From contig CAJOIX010000009.1 of the NCBI GenBank assembly GCA_905234815.1, forward strand, positions 1 to 52,442: DNA of 52,442 bases, read 5' to 3'. Below, piece by piece: positions 34,665 through 43,297 of the stretch. The notes beneath the pieces are model-generated. The model saw only the letters and a list, made by a program, of their open reading frames with translations. It was not told where the DNA came from and made no database searches. A program made the translations under genes and the position numbers. The stretch comes from an uncultured Prevotella sp. (GTDB lineage: Bacteria; Bacteroidota; Bacteroidia; Bacteroidales; Bacteroidaceae). Numbering within the stretch: position 1 is the first letter of the stretch; each line of letters opens with the position of its first letter.

Positions 34665-35168
34665 TTACGTGCGCTTCACTATTTTCTGATAAGCTAAGCG
34701 CTCATCTCCATTAGCCAGATAAATGATGCCGCAATAGGAAAAACCGTGTTTTTTCATGTTGTGTTGCATGATTTTATTGTCTCGATGGGTGTCAATTCTG
34801 ATGTTTTGTTCGTGCGCGAAACAATAATCCATGATACTACTAAAGATTCCATGGGCATCTGCACGACTGGCTATGCGGTGGACAACGTGATAAGGCGCGC
34901 TATCGTCCAGCCATTCTCCTTCATATATCTGCTTGTAGGTCGGTTCGGGTGATTCGAGAAAAGCAAAATAACCTACAATTTTTTCGTTGTCCTCAATTAC
35001 AAAAGCACCATGCTTTGACATATCCGTGGTGATGCTTTCTTCCGACAGATAACCATCCTCCCATTGCGACAGATTGCCCGACTGTCGCATGATTTTCTTT
35101 GCGTCAGCCATGACAGACATGATTGCAGCCATATCTGACGGTTGGGCACTTCTGATTATCCGGCTCAT
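34665..35168 (-). CDS. GNAT-family N-acetyltransferase
   Basis: A 167-residue acetyl-CoA-dependent acyltransferase. The start IIRSAQPSDMAAIMSVM is typical of GNAT proteins, with EKIVGYFAFLE as the central strand, RIDTHRDNKIMQHNMKKHGF as the late helix-strand block and YCGIIYLANGDERLAYQ near the end. The VHRIASRADAHGIFSSIMDY region covers the acetyl-CoA pyrophosphate-binding area, though the usual Q/RxxGxG/A signature is degenerate. Its ATG overlaps the msrA TGA (ATGA at 35165-35168), so it is translationally coupled to msrA. Substrate unknown. Confidence 0.85.
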   Translation of the reverse strand: MSRIIRSAQPSDMAAIMSVMADAKKIMRQSGNLSQWEDGYLSEESITTDMSKHGAFVIEDNEKIVGYFAFLESPEPTYKQIYEGEWLDDSAPYHVVHRIASRADAHGIFSSIMDYCFAHEQNIRIDTHRDNKIMQHNMKKHGFSYCGIIYLANGDERLAYQKIVKRT

Positions 35169-35680
35169 TGATGTTCTTTCGCTTGTCGTGCAAATTCAAA
35201 GAGCGACAGAGGTAGATGGCAGTAGCCGTTGGGATTTTTATCAAGGTAGTCTTGATGATATTCTTCGGCTGTATAGAAGTTTTGCAGAGGCAGTTTCTCA
35301 ACAGCCAGCATCTGCTGATATTTGCTCTGTTCTTCGTCAAACACCTTATCTATTGCGGGCAAATCAGTTTTATCGGTGTAATAGACACCAGTGCGATAGC
35401 GCGTACCTGTGTCGTGACCTTGCTGGTTGAGGCTCAGCGGGTCGATGGCCTTGAAAAACATTCGTAGCAGAAATTCCAAGCTTACAATGTCGGGGCGATA
35501 CGTTACATGCACCGTCTCTGCATAGCCTGTCTGATCGGTATATACCTCTTTGTAGGTAGGATTGTCTGTATGCCCGTTGGCGAATCCCACTTCCGTAGCG
35601 ACCACGCCTTCAATCTGTTTGAAAAAATGTTCCGTTCCCCAGAAGCATCCGCCTGCCAGATATATTTCTTTTGTTTTCAT
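35165..35680 (-). CDS. msrA: Peptide-methionine (S)-S-oxide reductase
   Basis: A 171-residue enzyme that repairs oxidised methionine (S-sulfoxide) in proteins using thioredoxin. The catalytic Cys12 lies in GGCFWGTEHFF, followed by GVVATEVGFANGHTDNPTYKE, shifted from the usual GYAGG to GFANG as in many Bacteroidetes. YRTGVYYTD and the final LDKNPNGYCHL complete the signature. No MsrB domain is fused. The downstream GNAT gene overlaps by four bases. No signal peptide, so it is cytoplasmic. Confidence 0.95.
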   Translation of the reverse strand: MKTKEIYLAGGCFWGTEHFFKQIEGVVATEVGFANGHTDNPTYKEVYTDQTGYAETVHVTYRPDIVSLEFLLRMFFKAIDPLSLNQQGHDTGTRYRTGVYYTDKTDLPAIDKVFDEEQSKYQQMLAVEKLPLQNFYTAEEYHQDYLDKNPNGYCHLPLSLFEFARQAKEHQ

Positions 35681-35732
35681 TTCTTATTCTATTTTATTCG
35701 CATCCAAAAGTAATTATTTCTTGCTTGATACG

Positions 35733-35772
35733 AAAAAAAGGTACTGATAATGTGTAATTATCAATACCTTTT
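35733..35772 (-). terminator. Terminator of tRNA-Lys
   Basis: On the minus strand AAAAGGTATTGATAAT pairs with ATTATCAGTACCTTTT with one mismatch over a five-base loop, followed by more T residues. It starts about six bases after the tRNA 3' end. Confidence 0.8.
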
Positions 35773-35777
35773 CTCTG

Positions 35778-35850
35778 TACACCCTTAGGGGCTCGAACCC
35801 TAGACCCACTGATTAAGAGTCAGTTGCTCTACCAACTGAGCTAAGGGTGC
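35778..35850 (-). tRNA. tRNA-Lys (anticodon CUU)
   Basis: Seventy-three bases on the minus strand. Acceptor GCACCCT pairs with AGGGTGT (one G-T pair), D-arm AGCTCAGTTGGTAGAGC, anticodon loop CTCTTAA within CTGAC/ATCAG-type arms, T-loop GGTTCGAGCC, discriminator A. The anticodon is CTT. CCA is not encoded. It lies between valS and msrA and has its own promoter. Confidence 0.96.
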
Positions 35851-35878
35851 TCAATGCGCATCTTTGCAAATGCGGATG

Positions 35879-35909
35879 CAAAGGTAAGAATTTTTTGTTA
35901 TCCGACAAA
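35879..35909 (-). promoter_or_regulatory. Promoter of tRNA-Lys
   Basis: On the minus strand TTTG (complement of 35906-35909), 19 bases, TACCTTTG (complement of 35879-35886) is a perfect consensus. It is followed by CATCCGC as in the tRNA-Ser promoter. Confidence 0.8.
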
Positions 35910-35942
35910 TAGTTTGCCGATTTTTTTTAAAATTCTTCGCAA

Positions 35943-38651
35943 TTATTTTTTGAGTTCAGCAATCGATTGTTTCAGCGCAGCAATCTTTTCTTGTGCATCT
36001 GATTGCTTTTTCCGCTCCAGTTCAACCACTGCTTGAGGGGCATTAGCCACGAAGCGCTCGTTGCCCAGTTTCTTTTCTACGCCAGCGAGGAAGCCCTCCA
36101 GGTGTTTTAGCTGTGCTTCTTGCTTTTCAATCTCTGCAGCCACATCAATGAACTGGTCCAAAGGAACGGCATATTCCAGGGTTCCAATCATGAACTGTGC
36201 GGCATTGGCCGGTTTTTCTTCTACGCCGAGTATTACTTCCACATTGGCCAGTTTCTCCACGAGTGGTGTGTAATCGGCAAATTGATTGTGGCCAATGGCG
36301 AAGAGTTGCAGTTGTTCTTTCGGCGCAATGTTGCGGCTACTTCTCACTGCGCGGGTCTCGCCAACCAGTTGCAGCACACCTTCCATATCGGACAGCAAAG
36401 CCTTGTCGGCAGCTGAAGGTTTACTCAAGCGAATAGTCTGGAGCATGATGGATTCGCCTTCTTTGCGCGGGCTCACTTGCTGCCACAGTTCTTCGGTGAT
36501 GAAAGGCATGAATGGGTGAAGCAGTTGCAGCAAAGTCTCAAAGAATTCGAGCGTGGCTTTGAATGTGGCTTGGTCGAGTGGTTGACCGTAAGCCGGCTTA
36601 ATCATCTCGAGATAAGCTGCAGAGAAGTCGTCCCAGAACAATCGGTAAATGAGCATAAGTGCTTCCGAAAGTCTATATTTTGTATAGAGATCTTCCATTT
36701 CCTCATAGGCCGCTTTGAGCTTGGCTTGCATCCATTGCGTGGCCAAGGTGTTAGCGGTGGGTGTGGGTATGTCGGCAGTCTGCCATCCGCTGATGAGTCG
36801 GAAGGAGTTCCAGATTTTGTTGTTAAAGTTGCGTCCCTGTTCGCAGAGGGCTTCATCGAAGAGAATATCGTTGCCGGCAGGTGCCGAGAGCATCATACCC
36901 ATGCGCACACCGTCGGCACTGAACTTATCGATCAGTTCCAGCGGGTCGGGTGAATTGCCCAGCGATTTCGACATCTTGCGTCCCAACTTGTCGCGCACAA
37001 TGCCAGTGAAGTAAACATTCTTGAATGGCATCTTGCCTACATACTCATATCCGGCCATGATCATTCGTGCCACCCAGAAGAAGATAATATCCGGTCCGGT
37101 TACGAGATCGGAGGTGGGGTAGTAGTAGTTCAATTCTTCATTGTTGGGCTGATTGATGCCGTCGAAGAGTGAAATGGGCCACAACCATGACGAGAACCAT
37201 GTGTCGAGTGCGTTCTCATCTTGATGCAAATCGTCAATGCTAATCTGCTCAAAACCTTTGATTTGCTTGGCTTTTTCCAGTGCTTCTTCTTTTGTTTCAG
37301 CCACGATGAAGCGTTCTTCCTCTCCCTCTGCCGTTGGCAGGAAGTAGGCAGGTATGCGATGTCCCCACCAGAGCTGTCGCGAGATGCACCAGTCTTGAAT
37401 GTTTTCCAACCAGTTCTTATAGGTTGATTTGTATTTGGTGGGGTAGAATTTGATTTCGTCGTTCATCACGGGCGGCAGTGCCAAATCGGCAAAGTGCTGC
37501 ATCTTCAGGAACCACTGCATACACAGGCGAGGTTCTACTGCTGTGTCGCTGTTACGTTCAGAATAGCCTACTTTGTTCTCGTAGTCTTCAATCTTCTCTA
37601 CGAGTCCTGCAGCCTTGAGGTCTTCCACTATCTGCTTGCGGCAGTCCATGCGGTCCATGCCTACGTAGATGGGCGATTGTTCGCTGATGGTACCATCGGG
37701 ATTGAAGATGTCGATGGTTTCCAGATTGTGGGTTTTGCCCAGCATATAGTCGTTGGTGTCGTGGGCTGGAGTTACCTTCAGGCAGCCAGTACCAAACTCT
37801 ATGTCCACATAGCGGTCTTCGATTACGGGAATCACGCGGCCCACCAGCGGCACAATCACGCGCTGACCTTTGAGCCAAGTGTTTTTGGGGTCTTTCGGAT
37901 TGATACACATGGCGGTATCGCCCATGATGGTTTCGGGGCGGGTGGTAGCCACCACTGCGTAGAATCCTTTCTCATCGCGGTGGATGATGTTGCCTTGTTC
38001 TTTCAGTGCTTCTATATTGTCAATGGTACCGGAGTTTTCCAGATAGTATTTCAGATGGAACAGGTGGCTTTGCTCTTCGCGATAGATCACCTCCTCGTTG
38101 CTCAGTGCCGTTTGGGCTTTGGGGTCCCAGTTCACCATGCGCAGGCCGCGATAGATGAGTCCTTTGTTGTAGAGGTCAACAAACACTTTGATCACGCTTG
38201 CCGAGCGTTTCTCGTCCATGGTAAAGGCCGTGCGGTCCCAGTCGCACGAGGCGCCGAGCTTGCGCAGCTGCTGCAGGATGATGCCGCCGTGCTCATGGGT
38301 CCAATCCCAGGCGTGTTTCAGAAATTCCTCGCGGGTAAGGTCGCTCTTTTTGATGCCTTGCGCTTTGAGCTTGCCAACCACTTTAGCCTCTGTAGCAATC
38401 GAAGCGTGGTCGGTTCCAGGCACCCAGCAAGCGTTTTTCCCTTGCTGACGTGCGTGGCGGACAAGGATGTCCTGAATTGTGTTGTTGAGCATATGGCCCA
38501 TATGGAGCACACCCGTCACGTTGGGTGGGGGAATCACGATGGTGTAGGGCTGCCGACCGTCGGGCTTAGAGCTGAACAGTTTGTGGTCAACCCAGTATTG
38601 ATACCATTTTTCTTCTACTTCTTTGGGATTGTAAACCTTGGATAGTTCCAT
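35943..38651 (-). CDS. valS: Valine--tRNA ligase
   Basis: Class I aminoacyl-tRNA synthetase of 902 residues charging tRNA-Val. The HIGH-type motif HMGH is at residues 50-53 in [14 protein letters not shown], and KMSKS is at 559-563. The editing domain (about 190-340) contains [17 protein letters not shown]. The last 70 residues form the tRNA-binding coiled coil, ending [12 protein letters not shown] chose ATG at 38651 ([20 protein letters not shown]); the open frame runs 25 codons further but that part covers likely promoter boxes. It is divergent from mazG. Confidence 0.96.
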   Translation of the reverse strand: MELSKVYNPKEVEEKWYQYWVDHKLFSSKPDGRQPYTIVIPPPNVTGVLHMGHMLNNTIQDILVRHARQQGKNACWVPGTDHASIATEAKVVGKLKAQGIKKSDLTREEFLKHAWDWTHEHGGIILQQLRKLGASCDWDRTAFTMDEKRSASVIKVFVDLYNKGLIYRGLRMVNWDPKAQTALSNEEVIYREEQSHLFHLKYYLENSGTIDNIEALKEQGNIIHRDEKGFYAVVATTRPETIMGDTAMCINPKDPKNTWLKGQRVIVPLVGRVIPVIEDRYVDIEFGTGCLKVTPAHDTNDYMLGKTHNLETIDIFNPDGTISEQSPIYVGMDRMDCRKQIVEDLKAAGLVEKIEDYENKVGYSERNSDTAVEPRLCMQWFLKMQHFADLALPPVMNDEIKFYPTKYKSTYKNWLENIQDWCISRQLWWGHRIPAYFLPTAEGEEERFIVAETKEEALEKAKQIKGFEQISIDDLHQDENALDTWFSSWLWPISLFDGINQPNNEELNYYYPTSDLVTGPDIIFFWVARMIMAGYEYVGKMPFKNVYFTGIVRDKLGRKMSKSLGNSPDPLELIDKFSADGVRMGMMLSAPAGNDILFDEALCEQGRNFNNKIWNSFRLISGWQTADIPTPTANTLATQWMQAKLKAAYEEMEDLYTKYRLSEALMLIYRLFWDDFSAAYLEMIKPAYGQPLDQATFKATLEFFETLLQLLHPFMPFITEELWQQVSPRKEGESIMLQTIRLSKPSAADKALLSDMEGVLQLVGETRAVRSSRNIAPKEQLQLFAIGHNQFADYTPLVEKLANVEVILGVEEKPANAAQFMIGTLEYAVPLDQFIDVAAEIEKQEAQLKHLEGFLAGVEKKLGNERFVANAPQAVVELERKKQSDAQEKIAALKQSIAELKK

Positions 38652-38696
38652 GATGTATCTATTCGTTATTTGTATGTGTTCAAAATAAAAACGCTG

Positions 38697-38734
38697 CAAA
38701 AGTACAAAATTATCGTTGGAAATCATTACTTTTG
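38697..38734. promoter_or_regulatory. Divergent promoter region between valS and mazG
   Basis: Two tandem minus-strand boxes, TACTTTTG (complement of 38697-38704) and TAATTTTG (complement of 38705-38712), point to valS. One plus-strand TACTTTTG (38727-38734) points to mazG. All fit TAnnTTTG, but none has a good -33 box at 19 bases. Confidence 0.4.
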
Positions 38735-38788
38735 CGCTTGCAATTTTTCTCCCATTTTTATTTCAATATCTCTTTACATATATTTTTC

Positions 38789-39655
38789 ATGCATACGCGC
38801 CAAGAAAAAATGGAAGCCTTCGGGCGTTTTCTCGATGTGCTCGACGAGCTACGCCAAAAGTGTCCTTGGGACATGAAGCAGACCAATGAGTCGCTTCGAC
38901 CCAACACGATTGAAGAAGTCTATGAACTCAGTGCAGCCCTGCTCGACAACGATGTGCCGAACATCTGTAAGGAACTCGGCGACGTGTTGCTGCACGTGGC
39001 CTTCTATGCCCGTATTGGCGAGGAGCAGGAGGCATTCGATATGGCCGATGTTTGCAACCGACTGACCGATAAACTTATTTTCCGTCATCCTCACATTTAT
39101 CATCCTTCGCAGATTGGCAAGTCACATCCGCGGCCGCTGCCATTCAAGGAGGGCGAAGAGGAACCTGTCTCTACCAATCAATTCTCCAGTGCGAAGACTG
39201 CCGACGAGGTGCTCCAAAACTGGGAGCAGATCAAACTTCGCGAGAAGGGCGGCAATAAGCGCGTACTTGATGGAGTGCCTGCGCAGCTTCCCTCGCTCAT
39301 CAAGGCTTACCGAATGACGGAAAAAGCCGCAAACGTAGGGTTCGACTGGGAGCGCCCCTCCGATGTTTGGGCCAAGGTGAAAGAGGAAATTTCAGAGTTT
39401 GAATCCGCCTTGTGCGAAGACAATAATTCCGGCAAGAATCACAAAGAGGAAGAGCTGGGCGATTTGATTTTTTCCTTGGTCAATGCTGCCCGTCTCTACA
39501 ACATCAATCCCGACACTGCGTTGGAATTGACCAATCGGAAATTTCGCCAGCGGTTTCAGTATGTAGAAGAAAAAGTGCTGGCTTCCGGACGGCAAGTTAG
39601 CGATGTATCTTTGGCCGAGCTTGATGCCCTTTGGAATGAGGCGAAAAAGCAATAA
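38789..39655 (+). CDS. mazG: Nucleoside triphosphate pyrophosphohydrolase MazG
   Basis: All-alpha NTP pyrophosphatase of about 288 residues that hydrolyses (d)NTPs to the monophosphate and pyrophosphate, a house-cleaning role. The start region FLDVLDELRQKCPWDMKQTN with NTIEEVYELSAAL carries the usual metal-binding Glu cluster (EEVYE, then LGDVLLHVAFYARI), and the second repeat has KVKEEISEFESAL followed by EEELGDLIFSLVNAARL. ATG at 38789 is the upstream candidate; ATG at 38810 (MEAFGRFL) is an equally good alternative. Divergent from valS; a lipoprotein gene follows after 58 bases. Confidence 0.93.
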   Translation: MHTRQEKMEAFGRFLDVLDELRQKCPWDMKQTNESLRPNTIEEVYELSAALLDNDVPNICKELGDVLLHVAFYARIGEEQEAFDMADVCNRLTDKLIFRHPHIYHPSQIGKSHPRPLPFKEGEEEPVSTNQFSSAKTADEVLQNWEQIKLREKGGNKRVLDGVPAQLPSLIKAYRMTEKAANVGFDWERPSDVWAKVKEEISEFESALCEDNNSGKNHKEEELGDLIFSLVNAARLYNINPDTALELTNRKFRQRFQYVEEKVLASGRQVSDVSLAELDALWNEAKKQ

Positions 39656-39713
39656 GTTAACAAATTCAATTGCATTGTTAAATGTTCGAATACCAGATAA
39701 TTAACATTGGGAT

Positions 39714-40259
39714 ATGAAAGCATTATATTACATTACGTTCAGTTTCTGTTTTTGCGCTCTGATGGTTTGCTGCGAGCGTAAACAACCAGCTCCCAGCCAG
39801 CTCGGCGATGATTTGATAGAGCAGCCACTCGACTCTACCACCTACGGTATTTGCGGCGAGAAGACCACTCCCAGCCGTATTCAGCTCATCACCGATTTGA
39901 ACGATACCTTATTTATAAAAGTCAGCGACGAGGAAGCGTCGAACATTGTTGGCGGCATCATTGTCGGCGACCGTCTGGCCTTGACCTATCGCCACAGTCC
40001 GCACGACGACCTCATTCTCGATCAGTGTATCAACATTACATCGCTTCTGGGGCGGTGGAAGAGCATAGACCGGCAGTTTGAAATCTGCGAAGGAGGTGTT
40101 GTCGCAGGCGATTCGCTCGCCGGCCAGAAGGCATGGACCAAGTGGACCTTGCTCAACGGCCGTCTGCTGCTCAATAAGGATACCTTCACCATCGCATCGC
40201 TCGGTGCCGATAGCCTCGAACTGGAAACACCCACGGAGATTTTTCTCTATACCCGCTAA
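39714..40259 (+). CDS. Lipoprotein, paralogue of the one at 43949-44701
   Basis: A 181-residue protein with a lipoprotein signal (LMVCC; lipidated Cys19 or Cys20). The mature part reads DSTTYGICGEKTTPSRIQL, a GDRLALTYR block, LLGRWKSI and LLNGRLLLNKDTFTIASLGA with ADSLELETP. The same ordered blocks occur in the 250-residue lipoprotein at 43949-44701 (DSTIYGLACEGCTDSVV, GDRIAVIVS, LYGQWCYKL, LWNGQLLLVKA, PDSLVLQF), so the two are homologous. The fold is probably lipocalin-like (two lipocalin-type halves). Function unknown. Confidence 0.75.
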   Translation: MKALYYITFSFCFCALMVCCERKQPAPSQLGDDLIEQPLDSTTYGICGEKTTPSRIQLITDLNDTLFIKVSDEEASNIVGGIIVGDRLALTYRHSPHDDLILDQCINITSLLGRWKSIDRQFEICEGGVVAGDSLAGQKAWTKWTLLNGRLLLNKDTFTIASLGADSLELETPTEIFLYTR

Positions 40260-40290
40260 CTCGTTGAAAATCAGTCATCATTTCCCCAGT

Positions 40291-40379
40291 TTCTAAAAGC
40301 TATGCTTTGGGCCTTCAAAAGCATAGCTTTTACACGCTGAAAGCATAGCTTTTGCGCTCCGAAAGCATAGCTTTTGAAA
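40291..40379. repeat. Four-unit palindromic intergenic element, copy 4
   Basis: Units at 40294-40310, 40316-40332, 40338-40354 and 40360-40376 with the same 22-bp period; centres TAT, ATA, ATA, ATA as in copy 1. First-unit right arm is GCTTTGG and units 3 and 4 begin GAAAGC, so arms are slightly decayed. It begins 32 bases after the lipoprotein stop and ends 47 bases before the ribonuclease Z ATG, so it would be transcribed as part of the rnz leader unless a promoter lies in the AT-rich bases at 40410-40420. Confidence 0.92.
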
Positions 40380-40426
40380 TTGGCCCTCAAAACAACCCTA
40401 AGAAAGCCCATATTTTTTTCGTCAAA

Positions 40427-41344
40427 ATGGAAACCTTCAATCTTCATATTCTCGGTTGCGGCAGTGCGCTGCCAACGCTTCACCATAACCCCTCGGCTCA
40501 AGTGGTGGAAATCAGGGGCAAACTTTTCTTGGTCGATTGTGGAGAGGGCACACAGATTGCGTTGCGGAGGAGTCATCAGCGCTTCACTGCCATCAATGCC
40601 ATTTTCATTTCGCATCTGCATGGCGATCACTGTCTGGGACTCATGGGACTGATCTCCACGTTTGGTTTGTTGGGTCGCACGGCTCCCCTCCATATCTATG
40701 CGCCAGGCGATTTGGAGCCACTCCTCGAGGCCGAACAGAAGGTTTATTGCTCGCATTTGGATTATCAGCTGGTGTTCCACGCTATTGATACGCGTCAGTC
40801 GGCTGTGATTTACGACGACCGCAGTGTGTCCATAGAAACCATTCCGCTCGAGCACCGCGTGCCGTGCTGCGGTTTCCTTTTTCGCGAAAAGCCCACGCTG
40901 CCTCACATCCGTCGCGAGATGATTGATCAGTATCAGATTCCGCTTTGCTATATAAATGTAATAAAAAATGGTGCCTCCTGGGAACTCCCAGACGGCACCA
41001 TCCTTTCCCACGAAGAACTGACCATTCCTGCGGCCCCCGCTCGTTCGTATGCATATTGCAGCGACACTCGCTATATGCCTCATTTGCACGAACGGCTCAA
41101 AGGAGTTAGTCTTCTTTATCACGAAGCTACTTACGCAGCCGACAAACGCGACAATGCCGCTAAATACTTCCATTCTACCGCAGCCGAAGCGGCACAAGTG
41201 GCGGCAGATGCCGGAGCAGGCCGACTGATTCTCGGTCATTTCTCGGCCCGCTATAATGATGAGTCGGTGTTGCTCTCAGAGGCGCAGGCCATTTTCCCCA
41301 ACACGATTTTAGCTCGCGAGGGTCTCAGCGTCGAAGTGCTTTAG
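40427..41344 (+). CDS. rnz: Ribonuclease Z (tRNA 3' endonuclease)
   Basis: Metallo-beta-lactamase-fold nuclease of 305 residues that removes 3' trailers from tRNA precursors. The zinc motif HLHGDH is at residues 63-68, after LVDCGEGTQIALRRS; the later ligands lie in SYAYCSDTRY and LILGHFSARY, with LLYHEATYA as the usual Glu-containing block. ATG at 40427 is chosen because upstream in-frame codons come from the palindromic element. The gene fits a genome in which neither tRNA here encodes CCA. Confidence 0.94.
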   Translation: METFNLHILGCGSALPTLHHNPSAQVVEIRGKLFLVDCGEGTQIALRRSHQRFTAINAIFISHLHGDHCLGLMGLISTFGLLGRTAPLHIYAPGDLEPLLEAEQKVYCSHLDYQLVFHAIDTRQSAVIYDDRSVSIETIPLEHRVPCCGFLFREKPTLPHIRREMIDQYQIPLCYINVIKNGASWELPDGTILSHEELTIPAAPARSYAYCSDTRYMPHLHERLKGVSLLYHEATYAADKRDNAAKYFHSTAAEAAQVAADAGAGRLILGHFSARYNDESVLLSEAQAIFPNTILAREGLSVEVL

Positions 41345-41359
41345 AAATAAGGGCATTCC

Positions 41360-42277
41360 CTAAAAAATAACGATTACATCAACGAGTACTCCTGCTGAAA
41401 AGAGCACTCCGAAGATGAAGATGTTTCGGGCTGTTTCGCCCAGCACCGCATTGAGCGCGCGACCATGATGGATGCGCTTCATGGAGCGGTAGGTCTGTGT
41501 GTGGAGCAATAAATAAATCAGCGGCAGGCAGAAAGTGGCCCAGCGTTGCTGAGGAAGATAAACAAGTCCCAGCAAGCAGCCTACCAGTCCCAGCAGCCAG
41601 TAGAGCCGTTCAGCCCAGTTGCTCCCCACCAATACCACCAGCGTGCGCTTGCCGTGTAGCTTATCGCCTTCGCGGTCGCGATAGTTGTTCACCATTAACA
41701 GACAGTCAATCACCAGTCCGCACGCCACCGAACTGCAAAAAACTTCCTTCGTGACGCAGCCCGTCTGGATATAATAGGTGGTGCAGACTGGCACAATGCC
41801 AAAAAATACGAGCACCAGCACATCGCCTAAGCCGCGATAGGAGAAATAAGTTGTGTACAAAATGCAGAATATCACGCACATGGCTCCGATAGCTATCAGC
41901 TGCCAGCCGCCCCAATAGATGAGCGGAAAGCCAGCGGCGCAGGCCAAACACAGCGTTAACGTAATAGCGCGGAGCATGGCTTTCTCTGTGACCCAGTGCA
42001 TGGCGCAGGCTCGTTTCGGTCCTAAGCGCGATTCGTCATCGCTACCTTGACGGAAGTCGAAATAATCGTTCACAAAGTTGGCAGCAATCTGCATGAGAAA
42101 AGCAAACAGCAGGCACAGCAAACCTGCTGTTATGTTGAAAGACCTCCCTGTTGTGTAGAGGTCGTGGTAAGCCAAGGCCAATGCCATCATCACAGGCACT
42201 GCTGCTCCTGTGAGCGTCTTAGGACGAGCAGCCAGAAGCCAAGCCAATGGCGAATTGCAGCGGATGTCGGGTGCCAT
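41360..42277 (-). CDS. menA: 1,4-dihydroxy-2-naphthoate polyprenyltransferase
   Basis: UbiA-superfamily membrane prenyltransferase of 305 residues that adds the isoprenoid tail in menaquinone synthesis. The prenyl-diphosphate/Mg motif NDYFDFRQGSDD is at about residues 70-81. The N-terminus has PLAWLLAARPKTLTGAAVPV, typical of MenA, and the second Asp-rich region is NNYRDREGDKLHGKRTL. About eight hydrophobic helices. Its ATG shares one base with the ribE stop (TAATG at 42275-42279), so it is coupled to ribE. Convergent with rnz, with 15 bases between and only a very weak hairpin. Confidence 0.93.
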   Translation of the reverse strand: MAPDIRCNSPLAWLLAARPKTLTGAAVPVMMALALAYHDLYTTGRSFNITAGLLCLLFAFLMQIAANFVNDYFDFRQGSDDESRLGPKRACAMHWVTEKAMLRAITLTLCLACAAGFPLIYWGGWQLIAIGAMCVIFCILYTTYFSYRGLGDVLVLVFFGIVPVCTTYYIQTGCVTKEVFCSSVACGLVIDCLLMVNNYRDREGDKLHGKRTLVVLVGSNWAERLYWLLGLVGCLLGLVYLPQQRWATFCLPLIYLLLHTQTYRSMKRIHHGRALNAVLGETARNIFIFGVLFSAGVLVDVIVIF

Positions 42278-42882
42278 TAGCGCGTGAGCGATTGAAGGCG
42301 AGCAATGTATTTGCCCAGAATGTCAAACTCAATGTTCACTACTGAACCCACCTGCATGTTGCAGAAGTTTGTCACCTCGCGGGTGTAAGGAATGATGGCC
42401 ACGGTGAAGCGGTTTGAGGTCGGTTCGCACACCGTAAGCGATACACCATTGACGGTGACGCTGCCTTTATCTACGGTGAAGTATCCGCGCTCTATCATCT
42501 CTTTCGAACCGTCGTATTCAAAAGTGAAATAGGTGCTGCCGTCGGCATCGCGCATATCAACACAGCGAGCCGTCTGATCAACATGGCCTTGGACAATGTG
42601 ACCGTCCAGCCGCCCGTTCATCAACATCGAGCGCTCAACATTCACCAGATCGCCAACATTGAGCAGGCCTAAATTGCTCCGTAGAAGTGTCTCTTGCATG
42701 GCCGTGACGGTGTAGGTGTTGCCCTCAATAGACACTACGGTCAGGCACACACCATTGTGTGCTACGCTTTGGTCAATCTTCAGTTCGTCAACAAAAGAAC
42801 AAGTAAGGGTGAAATGTTGATTGCCGCCTTCGTGGCGCACAGACACTACGCGGGCCATTTCTTCTACTATTCCACTAAACAT
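42277..42882 (-). CDS. ribE: Riboflavin synthase alpha subunit
   Basis: A 201-residue enzyme that dismutates two 6,7-dimethyl-8-ribityllumazine molecules to riboflavin. It has two homologous lumazine-binding barrels: MFSGIVEEMARVVSV with HNGVCLTVVSIEGNTYTV, and HIVQGHVDQTARCVDMRDAD with VNGVSLTVCEPTSNRFTV. LNVGDLVNVERSMLMNGRLDG joins them. The next gene in the operon is menA. A structured RNA ends 73 bases upstream in the same direction, but I find no FMN-riboswitch signature. Confidence 0.95.
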   Translation of the reverse strand: MFSGIVEEMARVVSVRHEGGNQHFTLTCSFVDELKIDQSVAHNGVCLTVVSIEGNTYTVTAMQETLLRSNLGLLNVGDLVNVERSMLMNGRLDGHIVQGHVDQTARCVDMRDADGSTYFTFEYDGSKEMIERGYFTVDKGSVTVNGVSLTVCEPTSNRFTVAIIPYTREVTNFCNMQVGSVVNIEFDILGKYIARLQSLTR

Positions 42883-42955
42883 ATACGCTTTATTTTTTCA
42901 AATTAGAGTTAATGATGATGAAGAGGATGCAGGATTTCTGCAACTTCAATTAAAT

Positions 42956-43166
42956 AAAAAAAGAGGCGGAGGCGATGATGTGATGAAACTCCTTGGTGTA
43001 AGGATTTGAGGCTGCTGGCAATCGCTGTAATCCACCGGTCTCAGTGTGAGACTTAGTCCACTTGTGGATTTATGTGGCCCGCCATTGATTGAAGCAATCA
43101 CTCGGTTTCAAATTTGAATTTTTGATGAGTATCCCAATCGAATCGCACTCCGCCCTCATCTTTTTT
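42956..43166 (-). ncRNA. ssrS: Structured non-coding RNA, probably 6S RNA
   Basis: Read on the minus strand, about 211 bases begin near AAAAAAGATGAGG and end in seven T residues (complement of 42956-42962). The 5' arm (complement of 43142-43157) and the 3' arm (complement of 42963-42976) form a 14-bp closing helix with two bulged bases. The 3' half has the hairpin CCTTACACCAAGG, close to the CCUUGAACCAAGG hairpin on the 3' side of E. coli 6S RNA. The inner part can form AATCCAC/GTGGATT (7 bp) around GTCTC-ACACT-GAGAC. This rod with a central bubble and 3' hairpin fits 6S RNA, which binds RNA polymerase. Promoter and U-tail support an independent RNA. The 6S identity is inferred. Confidence 0.6.
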
Positions 43167-43171
43167 CAATG

Positions 43172-43179
43172 CAAAGGTA
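43172..43179 (-). promoter_or_regulatory. -7 box for the structured RNA
   Basis: TACCTTTG (complement of 43172-43179) fits TAnnTTTG and lies about six bases before the predicted RNA 5' end. A TTTG lies 23 bases upstream, slightly too far for the usual spacing. Confidence 0.5.
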
Positions 43180-43297
43180 GTAAATACGAATGAAATTTTG
43201 CGCAAATAGAATGTAGAAAAACTTGTTTCTTGCTGTGAAATTGGCAAAATTTAAGATGAATGCCTTGACATTTCATGTCGCTACACGCTTCAAAATT

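Noticed and set aside
37494..38645. Plus-strand open frame of 383 codons
   Set aside because: Antisense to valS, which is complete; the frame is a by-product of codon use.
40271..41239. Minus-strand open frame of 322 codons
   Set aside because: Antisense to rnz and runs into the palindromic element, whose units it translates as repeated AFGAQK-like stretches.
42883..43180. FMN riboswitch upstream of ribE
   Set aside because: The conserved RFN blocks (such as ACCGGCGG and GCCGACGG in the proper order) are absent; the fold and 3' hairpin fit 6S RNA better.
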